DNA from: Lentzea pudingi | Lineage (GTDB): Bacteria; Actinomycetota; Actinomycetes; Mycobacteriales; Pseudonocardiaceae | Direction: 5' to 3' | Length of the DNA stretch: 64,000 bases | NCBI RefSeq assembly: GCF_014646255.1 | Contig: NZ_BMNC01000013.1 | Span: forward strand, 124,001 to 188,000 | Shown: one piece after another, positions 40,297-48,277 of the stretch | How the letters are laid out: each line of letters begins with the position of its first letter | Position numbering within the stretch: the first letter of the stretch is position 1 | The notes under the pieces: generated by a model | What the model saw: only the letters and a program-made list of their open reading frames with translations | Told to the model about the DNA's origin: nothing | The model's database searches: none | Position numbers and translations under genes: made by a program

Positions 40297-40962
40297 ATGC
40301 GAAAAATGCGCAATATCTCGATCGCAGGCGCTGCGGTCGCGTTGACGTTCGCGACCGCGGCCCCCGCACTCGCGGCCAATCCGCCCGGCACCGCGTCGTC
40401 GGGATCCGCGGACTTCGCGAAGGCGGGTCAGACGTTCAAGGTGGCACCGCTCGCGGTGTGCGACGTGAACCCGGACGTGCCGGGCACCGTCACCGGCTCC
40501 AGCCCGGCCGTGAGCAGGACCGGGCTGAAGATCGGCGAGACCAGTTCCGCCTGCACGACCGAGGCGGTGAACCCGGCCGAGTTCCTGACGAGGACGAAGT
40601 CGGTGGCCACGGGCTCCGGCTTCGAGCTGTCCGCGCTCACGGGCCAGAAGGGGCCGCGGCTCAAGATCGCGTCGTGGTCGGTCAACTGCGACGCCGACGA
40701 GAAGGGCACGGCCGCGGGCTGGGAGCTCAAGGGCATGTCCGGCTGGGCCGGGCTGCCGCAGCAGATCCCGGCCGGGCACGTGCACGAGGTCAAGGCGGGC
40801 AACGGAACCGTGCTCGCCAGGGCCAAGTTCACCGACACGGTGTTCCCGGTGCCGAACGACGGCAGCATCTCGATGACGCTGTTGAAGATCACCTTCGAAC
40901 CGTCGTCCGGCTACACCGGCAGCATCACGCTCGGCACGGTGGCCTGCTCACCGACGCCTTAG
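40297..40962 (+). CDS. Secreted protein without membrane anchor
   Basis: The protein has 221 aa from ATG 40297 (ATG 40306 is possible). The signal peptide is RNISIAGAAVALTFATAAPA with a LAANP cleavage region. The mature part has four cysteines (AVCDV, SACTTEA, VNCDADE, VACSP) that could form two disulphides, and beta-rich segments. It ends right after TLGTVACSPTP with no C-terminal helix, so it should be released or held non-covalently. The start of the mature domain resembles the neighbouring anchored protein in composition. Function unknown. Confidence 0.7.
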   Translation: MRKMRNISIAGAAVALTFATAAPALAANPPGTASSGSADFAKAGQTFKVAPLAVCDVNPDVPGTVTGSSPAVSRTGLKIGETSSACTTEAVNPAEFLTRTKSVATGSGFELSALTGQKGPRLKIASWSVNCDADEKGTAAGWELKGMSGWAGLPQQIPAGHVHEVKAGNGTVLARAKFTDTVFPVPNDGSISMTLLKITFEPSSGYTGSITLGTVACSPTP

Positions 40963-40993
40963 GGCCTGTGTCGCGGACTTCGACACAGGCCCT
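40961..40993. terminator. Bidirectional terminator overlapping both convergent stop codons
   Basis: A 13-bp perfect stem (40961-40973 with 40981-40993, arm AGGGCCTGTGTCG) has a 7-base loop. The left arm begins inside the stop of the secreted-protein gene, and the right arm ends at the pncA stop. Confidence 0.85.
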
Positions 40994-41532
40994 CAGGAGA
41001 CAGCGACACCCGCGGCGAGCAGCTCCTCAACGGCGGCGTCGCGGGTCGTCTGCGCCACGGCGGCGGTCAGGTCGACGAGCACCCTGGTGCGGAAGCCGTG
41101 GCGCTGCGCGTCGAGGGCCGTGGCGCGGACGCAGTGGTCCGTCGCGATGCCGACGACGTCCACTTCGGTCACACCCTTCTCCGTCAGCCAGCCCGCGAGG
41201 TCGTTCTCGGCCTCGAAACCCGAGTAGGCGGCGGCGAACCGGCCCTTCGAGAAGACCTGCTCGACCCCCGACACGTCGAGCTCCGGGTGGAACGACGCCC
41301 CCGGCGAGCCCGCCACGCAGTGCACGGGCCACGAGTCGATGAAGTCCGGCGTCAGCGAGAAGTGCGCGCCGGGGTCGACGTGGTAGTCCCGCGTCGCCAC
41401 GACGTGGTCGTACGCCGAGGCGGCGATGTGCCGCGAGATGGCCGCGGCGACGGCCGCGCCACCGGCGACGGCCAGCGAGCCGCCCTCGCAGAAGTCGTTC
41501 TGCACGTCGACGACGATCAGTGCCTTGGTCAT
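40993..41532 (-). CDS. pncA: Nicotinamidase (isochorismatase fold)
   Basis: The protein has 179 aa. The catalytic triad is visible as Asp in LIVVDVQNDFCEGGSLAV, Lys in FSKGRFAAAYSGFE and Cys in VVGIATDHCVRATALDA. Metal ligands lie in TRDYHVDPGAHF. It deamidates nicotinamide to nicotinate for NAD salvage. It starts 1 bp after the pncB stop, so the two salvage genes form an operon. The same fold includes pyrazinamidases. Confidence 0.95.
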   Translation of the reverse strand: MTKALIVVDVQNDFCEGGSLAVAGGAAVAAAISRHIAASAYDHVVATRDYHVDPGAHFSLTPDFIDSWPVHCVAGSPGASFHPELDVSGVEQVFSKGRFAAAYSGFEAENDLAGWLTEKGVTEVDVVGIATDHCVRATALDAQRHGFRTRVLVDLTAAVAQTTRDAAVEELLAAGVAVS

Positions 41533-41533
41533 G

Positions 41534-42817
41534 TCAGCTCTCCAGGTAGATCGTCGGGATCGCGGGCTCGCCGCGCGAGAGCTTGAGACCCTCCCACGGC
41601 ACGCTCACCAGCGCCGCGCGCAGGCGTTCGCGGTTCTGCTCCAGCGTGGGCACCTCGTCGGTGACCTTGCCACCACGCATCAGCGGGATCTGCACGAGCC
41701 TGTCCTGCGGGCCGAGCTCGGGCTGCGCCGAGGCCTGGAACACGACCTCCTCCAGCGCCGTGCCCGTGTCCTTGTGACGCCGCAACGCCTTCTTCCAGCC
41801 GCCGCGCGACGTCTTGGACGTGCTGCGCTTCTCGACGTGCCTGCCGTCGACCTCGACCAGCTTGTAGACCATGCCCGCGGTCGGCGCGCCGGACCCGACC
41901 ACGACCGACGTGCCGACGCCGTAGGCGTCCACCGGCTCGGCGCGCAGGGCGGCGATCGAGTACTCGTCCAGGTCGCCGGACACGACGATCCGGGTGCTGC
42001 GGGCGCCCAGCGAGTCGAGCTGGTCGCGGGCCTGGCGGGCGAGCACGCCCAGGTCGCCCGAGTCGATCCGGATCGCGCCGAGGTCGGGCCCGGCGACCTT
42101 GACGGCCGTCTTGATCCCCTCGGTGATGTCGTAGGTGTCGACCAGCAACGTCGTGCCGGCGCCGAGGGCCTCGACCTGGCTGCGGAACGCCTCTTCCTCG
42201 GTGTCGTGCAGCAACGTGAACGCGTGCGCGCACGTGCCGGCCGTCGGGATGCCGTGCCGGCGGCCCGCCTCCAGGTTGGACGTCGCCGTGAAACCCGCCA
42301 GATAGGCCGCGCGGGCGCACGCCACGGCGGCTTCCTCGTGCGTGCGGCGCGAGCCCATCTCGATCATGCGACGGCCGTTCGCGGCGGTCACCATGCGAGC
42401 GGCGGCGGACGCGATCGCGCTGTCGTGGTTGAGGATCGAGAGCGCGAGCGTCTCCAGCACGACGCCCTCGGCGAACGACGCGCGGACCGTCAGCACCGGC
42501 GAACCGGGGAAGTACAGCTCACCCTCGGGGTAGCCGTCGATCTCGCCGGAGAAGCGGTAGTTCGCGAGCCACTCCAAGGTGGAGTCGTCGACCACGGCGT
42601 TGCGGCGCAGCTGGTCGATCTCCTCCTCGCCGAAGCGGAAGTCCGCGATCGCGTCGAGCAGCCGGTTCGTGCCCGCGACCACGCCGTAGCGCCGTTCGTT
42701 GGGCAACCTCCGTGCGAAGAGTTCGAACACGCACGGACGGTCACCGGTACCGTCACGCAGCGCGGCCGCGAGCATGGTGAGCTCGTAGTGGTCCGTCAGC
42801 AACGCCGTCGAGTTCAT
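41534..42817 (-). CDS. pncB: Nicotinate phosphoribosyltransferase
   Basis: The protein has 427 aa from ATG 42817. NAPRTase hallmarks are LLTDHYELTMLAAALRDG, FRFGEEEIDQLRR, MIEMGSRRTHEEAAVACARA, TCAHAFTLLHDTEEEAFRS, AIRIDSGDLGVLARQ and VSGDLDEYSI. It converts nicotinate, PRPP and ATP to NaMN. It is the first gene of the NAD-salvage pair with pncA. It is divergent from clpS, as in M. tuberculosis (pncB1, Rv1330c). Confidence 0.96.
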   Translation of the reverse strand: MNSTALLTDHYELTMLAAALRDGTGDRPCVFELFARRLPNERRYGVVAGTNRLLDAIADFRFGEEEIDQLRRNAVVDDSTLEWLANYRFSGEIDGYPEGELYFPGSPVLTVRASFAEGVVLETLALSILNHDSAIASAAARMVTAANGRRMIEMGSRRTHEEAAVACARAAYLAGFTATSNLEAGRRHGIPTAGTCAHAFTLLHDTEEEAFRSQVEALGAGTTLLVDTYDITEGIKTAVKVAGPDLGAIRIDSGDLGVLARQARDQLDSLGARSTRIVVSGDLDEYSIAALRAEPVDAYGVGTSVVVGSGAPTAGMVYKLVEVDGRHVEKRSTSKTSRGGWKKALRRHKDTGTALEEVVFQASAQPELGPQDRLVQIPLMRGGKVTDEVPTLEQNRERLRAALVSVPWEGLKLSRGEPAIPTIYLES

Positions 42818-42896
42818 GGTCACCAACCCTAAGGTCGCATCCGGTTTACCCGCACGCGGTCTCCGTCACTGCGGCGAACATGACACCATTGGCGGT

Positions 42897-43196
42897 ATGA
42901 CCACGCCCGTCGAACAGGAACGGACGCAGCCGGAGGCCGTCGGTGAGGAAGTCGCCGCCGAGGACCGACCCTGGCAGACCGTGGTCTGGAACGACCCGGT
43001 AAACCTCATGTCCTACGTGACGTACGTGTTCCAGAAGCTGTTCGGGTTCAGCAGGGACCATGCGACCAAGCTGATGCTCGACGTGCACCACAAGGGCAAG
43101 GCGATCGTGACATCGGGCACCAAGGACAAGGTGGAGGCCGACGTGGCGAAACTCCACGCGGCAGGGCTCTGGGCGACCATGCAGCGGGCCTCGTGA
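42897..43196 (+). CDS. clpS: ClpS adaptor of the Clp protease
   Basis: The protein has 99 aa from ATG 42897. A ~25-residue flexible N-terminus is followed by the ClpS core: WQTVVWNDPVNLMSYVTYVF, then KLMLDVHHKGKAIVTSGTKD and VEADVAKLHAAGLWATMQ. The ND residues and the hydrophobic pocket bind N-degrons and hand substrates to ClpC/ClpA. It overlaps the DUF2017 gene by 4 bp, a pairing conserved in actinobacteria. Confidence 0.95.
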   Translation: MTTPVEQERTQPEAVGEEVAAEDRPWQTVVWNDPVNLMSYVTYVFQKLFGFSRDHATKLMLDVHHKGKAIVTSGTKDKVEADVAKLHAAGLWATMQRAS

Positions 43197-43750
43197 AGAG
43201 GTGGATCCGCGACGGCGACGTGGTCGTCGGCCGGCTGGACCGGCAGGAGGCCGCGGTCGTGCGCGGTCTGGTCAGCCAGATCCAGGACATGCTGCTGGCC
43301 CGCGCCGAGGAGGCGCCCCAGGACGAGCTCGCGGAGCTGACCGGCATCAGGACGGGGTCGTCGGAGGCTCCCGACGACCCGATCCTGGGCAGGCTGCTGC
43401 CCGACTTCCACCGCCTCGACGACGACGCGCCCGACCCGGACGAGGTCAACTCGGCCGCGGCGCTGCGCTCGTTGCACGAGCCGGAGCTCCTGGACCACAA
43501 GACGGGCGCGGCCGAGACCGTGCTGCGGACGTGCTCGCCCGACGGCGGTGAGATCCGGCTGACCATCGCGCAGGCCGAGGCCTGGATGGCGTCGCTCAAC
43601 GACGTGCGTCTGGCCCTCGGGACGGCGCTCGACGTCACCGAGGACATGCCGGACGAACTGCCGCCGGAGGACCCGAGGTCGCCGCACCTCGGCGTCTACC
43701 ACTGGCTGACCTGGGTGCAGGACACCCTGGTCGAGGCGATGCTGCCGTGA
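43193..43750 (+). CDS. DUF2017 protein
   Basis: The protein has 185 aa from GTG 43193, overlapping the clpS stop. It shows the DUF2017 pattern (EAAVVRGLVSQIQDMLLARA, DPILGRLLPDFHRLDDDAPD, EAWMASLNDVRLALGTALDV, VYHWLTWVQDTLVEAML). It is soluble and helical. The function of this actinobacteria-specific family is not established. Its constant place between clpS and the P1 peptidase suggests a link to protein turnover, but that is inference. Confidence 0.9.
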   Translation: MKRWIRDGDVVVGRLDRQEAAVVRGLVSQIQDMLLARAEEAPQDELAELTGIRTGSSEAPDDPILGRLLPDFHRLDDDAPDPDEVNSAAALRSLHEPELLDHKTGAAETVLRTCSPDGGEIRLTIAQAEAWMASLNDVRLALGTALDVTEDMPDELPPEDPRSPHLGVYHWLTWVQDTLVEAMLP

Positions 43751-44658
43751 TCCCCGGCGTCCTCGTCGGACACCACCACCGCGTCGAACCGGGCTGGGCG
43801 ACGGGCACGACCGTCGTGCTGGTGCCCGCGGGCGCGGTCGGTGCCGTCGACGGACGCGGTGGCGCGCCCGGCACCCGCGAGACCGACCTGCTGGACCCGG
43901 CGAACCTGGTCCAGCAGGTGCACGCGATCTGCCTGTCCGGCGGGTCGGCGTACGGGCTCGCGGCGGCGGACGGCGTCATGAGCTGGCTCTCGGAACGCTC
44001 GATCGGCTTCCAGGTCGGCACGCAGCCGCACCACGTCGTGCCGATCGTGCCCGGCGCGGTGATCTTCGACCTGCCCATGTCGGAGTGGGGCAACCGGCCG
44101 GACGCCTCGTTCGGCCACGCGGCCTGCGAAGCCGCCTCCTCCGAGTTCGCCCTGGGCTGCGTCGGCGCGGGTGCCGGTGCGCGGGTCGGTTCCCTGAAGG
44201 GCGGTGTCGGCGCCGCGTCGGCGACGGTCGGTGCGCACCGGATCGGCGCGCTCGCCGTGGTGAACGCGTCCGGCGAGGTCGTCGACCGCGCGTCCGGACT
44301 GCCCTGGCTGCCTTCGCTCGGAACGTCACCGGTGACGCTGCCCGAACCCAAGCCCGAGGGCCTCAACACCACGATCGGCGTGGTCGCGGTGGACGCGGAG
44401 CTGTCCAAAGCGGAGTGTCAGCGGCTCGCGATGGCCGCGCAGGACGGCCTGGCGCGCGCCGTGCGTCCCGCGCACTCGATGTTCGACGGCGACACGGTGT
44501 TCGCGCTCGCCACGGGGGCCGTGCCGCTCGCAGAGCCGCGTGCGTTCGCGCTCGACGCGTTGTGCACCGCCGCTGCCGAGATGTTCGCGGAGGCCGTGGT
44601 GTCGGGCACGCGCGAAGCGACGACTTTGAACGGCGTGACGGCGTTCCGCGACCTCTGA
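43747..44658 (+). CDS. P1-family (S58, DmpA-like) self-processing peptidase
   Basis: The protein has 303 aa from GTG 43747. Family features are IPGVLVGHHHRVEPGWATGT, CLSGGSAYGLAAADGVMSW, GNRPDASFGHAACEAA and GLNTTIGVVAVDAELSKAEC. In this Ntn-hydrolase group, autocleavage before a Ser/Thr near NTTIG creates the N-terminal nucleophile. Here Thr in GLNTTIGVV is the candidate. Substrates are aminopeptides or beta-peptides. The matching M. tuberculosis gene is Rv1333. Confidence 0.9.
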   Translation: MIPGVLVGHHHRVEPGWATGTTVVLVPAGAVGAVDGRGGAPGTRETDLLDPANLVQQVHAICLSGGSAYGLAAADGVMSWLSERSIGFQVGTQPHHVVPIVPGAVIFDLPMSEWGNRPDASFGHAACEAASSEFALGCVGAGAGARVGSLKGGVGAASATVGAHRIGALAVVNASGEVVDRASGLPWLPSLGTSPVTLPEPKPEGLNTTIGVVAVDAELSKAECQRLAMAAQDGLARAVRPAHSMFDGDTVFALATGAVPLAEPRAFALDALCTAAAEMFAEAVVSGTREATTLNGVTAFRDL

Positions 44659-44676
44659 GTTGGGTATCCGGCTGTC

Positions 44677-44973
44677 ATGGCCGATGTCATCGATCAAGCA
44701 GCAGGTGTCGTCACCGAACTGGCACCGCCCGGCGCGCCGAGGGAGATCCCCGGCAGGGAACTGGCCGTGGTCGCGCCCGCGGGACTGTTCGCCGCGGCGT
44801 TCCTGGTGCCACCAGGGCTGGGCAAGGTGCTGATGAAGCTCGGCGTCGCCGCCACCCCGCTCGCCGCCTGGGCGGAGCTGGCCGCGTGGCGCGGGCTCGA
44901 CCAGGCACAACGCCGCCGCGGCGTGGCTTTGCTGGCCCTCTACGTCGTGGTGGTGCTCAGCCGGCGTCGATGA
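44677..44973 (+). CDS. Small hydrophobic protein of unknown function
   Basis: The protein has 98 aa from ATG 44677. The acidic N-terminus is followed by a hydrophobic stretch (LAVVAPAGLFAAAFLVPPGL), a second one (GVALLALYVVVVL) and a basic end SRRR. It probably spans the membrane twice. It overlaps the convergent SRPBCC gene by 17 bp. I do not recognise a family. Confidence 0.55.
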   Translation: MADVIDQAAGVVTELAPPGAPREIPGRELAVVAPAGLFAAAFLVPPGLGKVLMKLGVAATPLAAWAELAAWRGLDQAQRRRGVALLALYVVVVLSRRR

Positions 44974-45376
44974 ACTTCTTGAAGTTCTCGACGTTGCGTT
45001 CGACCTGCTCGCGCAGCGACTTCTCCAGCACCCTCCGGCCCAGCCTGAGCAGGCCGGACAGCTCGAACTCGTTCTCGCACACCAGGAGCGTGCGCCGCCC
45101 GTCGAGCACCGAGTAGCGGTTGGCGATCGTGTGGACCATGCCGCGCGTCTCGTAGCGGGAGATCCGTTCGTGGGCGTTCGCGGCCAGCACGGTCTCTTCG
45201 AGCGTGAACCTGCGGTAGGTCAGCGTCGCCGTGGACCCTTCGGCGCCGGGCATCTCGCCGTGCTGGGTGATGCTGACCAGGTCCGGCTGCCAGCGGTGCA
45301 GGTGCGCGGGGTCGGACGTGAGCACCCGCACCCGTTCGATCGGCTGATCCAGCACGATCTCCTTCGTGAAGCGCAT
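44957..45376 (-). CDS. SRPBCC (START-like) family protein
   Basis: The protein has 139 aa. The pattern FTKEIVLDQPIERVRVLTSD, then HRWQPDLVSI, and a late LLRLGRRVLEKSLREQVERN helix followed by VENFKKF is typical of polyketide-cyclase-like SRPBCC proteins with a lipid- or small-ligand-binding cavity. It has no membrane segment. It is divergent from mec. Ligand unknown. Confidence 0.85.
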   Translation of the reverse strand: MRFTKEIVLDQPIERVRVLTSDPAHLHRWQPDLVSITQHGEMPGAEGSTATLTYRRFTLEETVLAANAHERISRYETRGMVHTIANRYSVLDGRRTLLVCENEFELSGLLRLGRRVLEKSLREQVERNVENFKKFIDAG

Positions 45377-45454
45377 CCGGCCAGGTTAAACCAGGTACAC
45401 GTGCTGTTATCTCGCATACCGAGACAAGTCTCGCCAGCCCGTAGGATTGAGCGC

Positions 45455-45865
45455 GTGCTGGTGATTCGCCGTGACCTGGTGGACGCGATGGTGGCCCACG
45501 CGCGCCGCGACCATCCCGACGAGGCGTGCGGGGTGATCGCCGGGCCGTACGGGTCCGATCGTCCTGAGCGCTTCATCGAGATGGAGAACGCGGAGCGGTC
45601 GCCGACGTTCTACCGGTTCGACGCGGCCGAGCAGCTCAAGGTGTGGCGCGGGATGGACGCGAACGACGAGGTGCCGGTGGTCATCTACCACTCGCACACC
45701 GCGACGGAGGCGTACCCGTCCCGCACCGACATCTCGTTCGCGGGTGAGCCGGAGGCCCATTACGTGCTGGTCTCCACGCGTGACCCGATCGAGCACGAGC
45801 TGCGGTCGTACCGCATCGTCGACGGTGTCGTGACCGAGGAACCGGTCAAGATCATCGAATCCTGA
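45455..45865 (+). CDS. mec: Mec-type JAMM metalloprotease (CysO-cysteine hydrolase)
   Basis: The protein has 136 aa from GTG 45455. JAMM zinc motif: Glu in HPDEACGVIAGP and His-x-His...Ser...Asp in IYHSHTATEAYPSRTDISF. In M. tuberculosis, Mec (Rv1334) releases cysteine from the CysO-cysteine adduct. The adjacent cysO and cysM genes in the same order support the same function. It is separated by 31 bp from cysO. Confidence 0.93.
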   Translation: MLVIRRDLVDAMVAHARRDHPDEACGVIAGPYGSDRPERFIEMENAERSPTFYRFDAAEQLKVWRGMDANDEVPVVIYHSHTATEAYPSRTDISFAGEPEAHYVLVSTRDPIEHELRSYRIVDGVVTEEPVKIIES

Positions 45866-45896
45866 GTTGCACCCGTTTCCCGGAGGTAGAACCACC

Positions 45897-46169
45897 ATGG
45901 CAGTCACCGTGTCGATCCCGACCATCCTGCGCACCCACACCGGGGGCGAGAAGTCGGTGTCCGCTGCCGGTACGACGCTCGCCGAGGTCATCGACGACCT
46001 GGAGAACAACCACGGCGGCCTCAAGGCCCGCCTGGTCAAGGAAGGGACGCTGCACCGCTTCGTCAACGTCTACGTCAACGACGAGGACGTGCGCTTCTCC
46101 GGTGGCCTCGCGGCCGAGGTGAAGGACGGCGACAACGTCACCATCCTCCCGGCCGTCGCGGGCGGCTGA
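45897..46169 (+). CDS. cysO: CysO sulfur-carrier protein (ubiquitin-like)
   Basis: The protein has 90 aa from ATG 45897 with CGGAGGTAGAACCACC. It is a ubiquitin/MoaD-like fold ending in ILPAVAGG. The C-terminal Gly-Gly is thiocarboxylated and supplies sulphide to CysM. Conserved segments are VSIPTILRTHTGGEKSVSAA and RFVNVYVNDEDVRFSGGL. It forms an operon with mec and cysM. Confidence 0.95.
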   Translation: MAVTVSIPTILRTHTGGEKSVSAAGTTLAEVIDDLENNHGGLKARLVKEGTLHRFVNVYVNDEDVRFSGGLAAEVKDGDNVTILPAVAGG

Positions 46170-46177
46170 TCTCCCCC

Positions 46178-47128
46178 ATGGCCCGCTACGACTCGCTCCT
46201 GGACGCGCTCGGCGGCACGCCGCTGGTGGGCCTGCCCCGCCTGTCGCCGTCCGAGAACGTGCGCATCTGGGCGAAGCTCGAGGACCGCAACCCGACCGGC
46301 TCGATCAAGGACCGCCCCGCGCTGGCCATGATCGAGGCGGCGGAGCGGGACGGCGTGCTGCGTCCCGGCGCGACGATCCTGGAGCCGACGTCCGGCAACA
46401 CCGGCATCTCCCTGGCGATGGCCGCGAAGCTCAAGGGCTACGGCCTGGTGTGCGTGATGCCCGAGAACACCTCGACCGAGCGCAAGCAGCTGCTGCAGGC
46501 GTACGGCGCGCGGATCGTGTTCTCACCTGCCGCCGGCGGGTCGAACCAGGCCGTCGCCACGGCCAAGGAGCTCGCCAAGCAGAACCCGGACTGGATCATG
46601 CTCTACCAGTACGGGAACCCGGCGAACGCCGAGGCGCACTTCCGCGGCACCGGCCCGGAGATCCTCGCTGACCTGCCGTCCATCACCCACTTCGTGGCCG
46701 GTCTCGGCACGACGGGCACGCTGGTCGGCGTCGGCCGGTTCCTGCGCGAGGCCAAGCCGGACGTGCAGATCATCGCCGCCGAACCCCGCTACGGCGAGCT
46801 GGTCTACGGCCTGCGGAACCTCGACGAGGGCTTCGTGCCGGAGCTGTACGACGAGTCGGTGCTGACCGGGCGGTACTCGGTCGGCTCGTACGACGCGTTG
46901 CGCCGCACCCGGCAGCTGCTCGAGACCGAGGGCATCTTCGCCGGCATCTCGACGGGGGCGATCCTGCACGCGGCGCTGGCCGTGGCGACCAAGGCCGAGG
47001 TGGCGGGGAAGTCCGCGGACATCGTGTTCGTGGTGGCGGACGCCGGGTGGAAGTACCTGTCCACCGGCGCGTACGCCGGAACGCTGGACGAGGCGGCGGC
47101 CCGGCTGGACGGCCACCTCTGGGCGTGA
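46178..47128 (+). CDS. cysM: O-phosphoserine sulfhydrylase (CysM)
   Basis: The protein has 316 aa. PLP Lys is in DRNPTGSIKDRPALAMI. The phosphate/substrate loops are EPTSGNTGISLAMAAKLKGY and GLGTTGTLVGVGRFL. The C-terminal substrate loop is RYSVGSYDALRRTRQLLETE. In the mycobacterial homologue (Rv1336) the enzyme joins O-phosphoserine with CysO-thiocarboxylate to make CysO-cysteine, which Mec then cleaves. It starts 8 bp after cysO and ends at a terminator shared with the convergent SMP-30 gene. Confidence 0.95.
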   Translation: MARYDSLLDALGGTPLVGLPRLSPSENVRIWAKLEDRNPTGSIKDRPALAMIEAAERDGVLRPGATILEPTSGNTGISLAMAAKLKGYGLVCVMPENTSTERKQLLQAYGARIVFSPAAGGSNQAVATAKELAKQNPDWIMLYQYGNPANAEAHFRGTGPEILADLPSITHFVAGLGTTGTLVGVGRFLREAKPDVQIIAAEPRYGELVYGLRNLDEGFVPELYDESVLTGRYSVGSYDALRRTRQLLETEGIFAGISTGAILHAALAVATKAEVAGKSADIVFVVADAGWKYLSTGAYAGTLDEAAARLDGHLWA

Positions 47129-47164
47129 GCCCGACGATCTTGTCGGTGGTGCCGAGTACGTTGT

Positions 47165-47201
47165 GACGCAGGGGTTCCCAGCTCGGGGGGACCCCTGCGT
47201 C
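47165..47201. terminator. Terminator between cysM and the SMP-30 gene
   Basis: GACGCAGGGGT (47165-47175) pairs with ACCCCTGCGTC (47191-47201) across a 15-base loop. It sits between convergent stop codons and can act on both strands. Confidence 0.85.
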
Positions 47202-47219
47202 AGCCTGTTCCGCCGCTTT

Positions 47220-48080
47220 TCAGCCGTTGAAGGCGGTACCCGGCAGTCCCGCACCGGCACCGGGCAACACGAGCACCGAACCGTTGAGCTGCCGGTCCAT
47301 CAACGCCTCATCGGACAGTCCGACACGCGCGGACGTCACGTACAGGTCGGTGAAGTCGGGACCGCCGAAGCAGCACGCGGTCGGGTTGTCGACCGGCACC
47401 ACGATCTCGCGGTCCAATTCTCCCGCAGGCGTGTACCGGCGCACGGCGCGGCCACCCCACAACGCGACCCACACGCACCCGTCGGCGTCCACGGTGAGCC
47501 CGTCCGGCCAGCCGTCGGTGTTGCCGACGTGGGTCAGCGGGCGGCGGTTCGCGACGGTGCCGGTGGCGTTGTCGAAGTCGAGGACGTCGATGCGGCGGGT
47601 CGGCGTGTCGATGAAGTACATGAGCTTCGCGTCCGGGCTCCAGCCGACGCCGTTGCTCGTGTTCACCTTGTCCACCATGACCTTCGCGGACCCGTCGCCG
47701 GTGACCCTGGCGAGCCAGCCCTCGTCGGCGGCCTGGTCGTAGCGCATCGTGCCGGCCCACAACCGGCCCGACGGGTCGATGCCCGCGTCGTTGCCGCGCA
47801 CGCCCTCCCGTGCCCAGTAGACGAGCCAGCTCTTCGCGCCGTCGCGGTCGATCAGCGCGATGCCGTCGCGCAGGTTGCAGACGATGCCGCCCTGCGCGCG
47901 TGGCTTGGCGGCGCCCACGTGCTGGGGCACCGGGAGCACCGCGTCGTCGTCGCGCGCGGGTGCGTACCGGTGCACCTCGGAGGCGAGGATGTCCACCCAC
48001 AGCAACGTGGAGCTGCTGTGGTCCCAGGTCGGCCCCTCGCCGAGCTGGGCGGATGCGCGTACCGCTACTTCGATCGACAC
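47220..48080 (-). CDS. SMP-30/regucalcin-like lactonase
   Basis: The protein has 286 aa from GTG 48080. It is a six-bladed propeller of the SMP-30/gluconolactonase/LRE type: LGEGPTWDHSSSTLLWVDIL (metal Glu), GVRGNDAGIDPSGRLWAGTM, NTSNGVGWSPDAKLMYFIDT (metal Asn) and DGWPDGLTVDADGCVWVALW (metal Asp). It hydrolyses sugar lactones in the usual members. It is inserted between cysM and the rhomboid gene relative to the mycobacterial order. Upstream it carries one arm of a 22-bp inverted repeat. Confidence 0.9.
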   Translation of the reverse strand: MSIEVAVRASAQLGEGPTWDHSSSTLLWVDILASEVHRYAPARDDDAVLPVPQHVGAAKPRAQGGIVCNLRDGIALIDRDGAKSWLVYWAREGVRGNDAGIDPSGRLWAGTMRYDQAADEGWLARVTGDGSAKVMVDKVNTSNGVGWSPDAKLMYFIDTPTRRIDVLDFDNATGTVANRRPLTHVGNTDGWPDGLTVDADGCVWVALWGGRAVRRYTPAGELDREIVVPVDNPTACCFGGPDFTDLYVTSARVGLSDEALMDRQLNGSVLVLPGAGAGLPGTAFNG

Positions 48081-48089
48081 CCAACCACC

Positions 48090-48111
48090 TTAGGTCCTGC
48101 ATCGAGGTCCC
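48090..48111 (-). repeat. 22-bp repeat, left arm (upstream of SMP-30 gene)
   Basis: Read on the minus strand this is a perfect copy of 48236-48257 (core GACCTCGATGCAGGACC). Flanking bases CGAA-Y also match. It ends 10 bp before the SMP-30 start codon. Confidence 0.9.
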
Positions 48112-48235
48112 ATTCGCGATAGCCGGGCCTGAGGCGGCCCCTGGCGGCACGGCCGAACGACCCACATACAACACCGGTATGCCGGCCGTCCGGCCGCACC
48201 ACCAGGAACCACCTCAGACGCGGCTCTCATCGAAC

Positions 48236-48257
48236 GGGACCTCGATGCAGGACCTAA
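48236..48257 (+). repeat. 22-bp repeat, right arm (upstream of rhomboid gene)
   Basis: This is a perfect inverted partner of 48090-48111 with 124 bp between them. It contains an ATG (48245) in frame with the rhomboid gene and ends 20 bp before the GTG start used here. The divergent genes thus carry the same element in the same relative orientation. Confidence 0.9.
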
Positions 48258-48277
48258 TTCCCACGTACGCTGGACTC

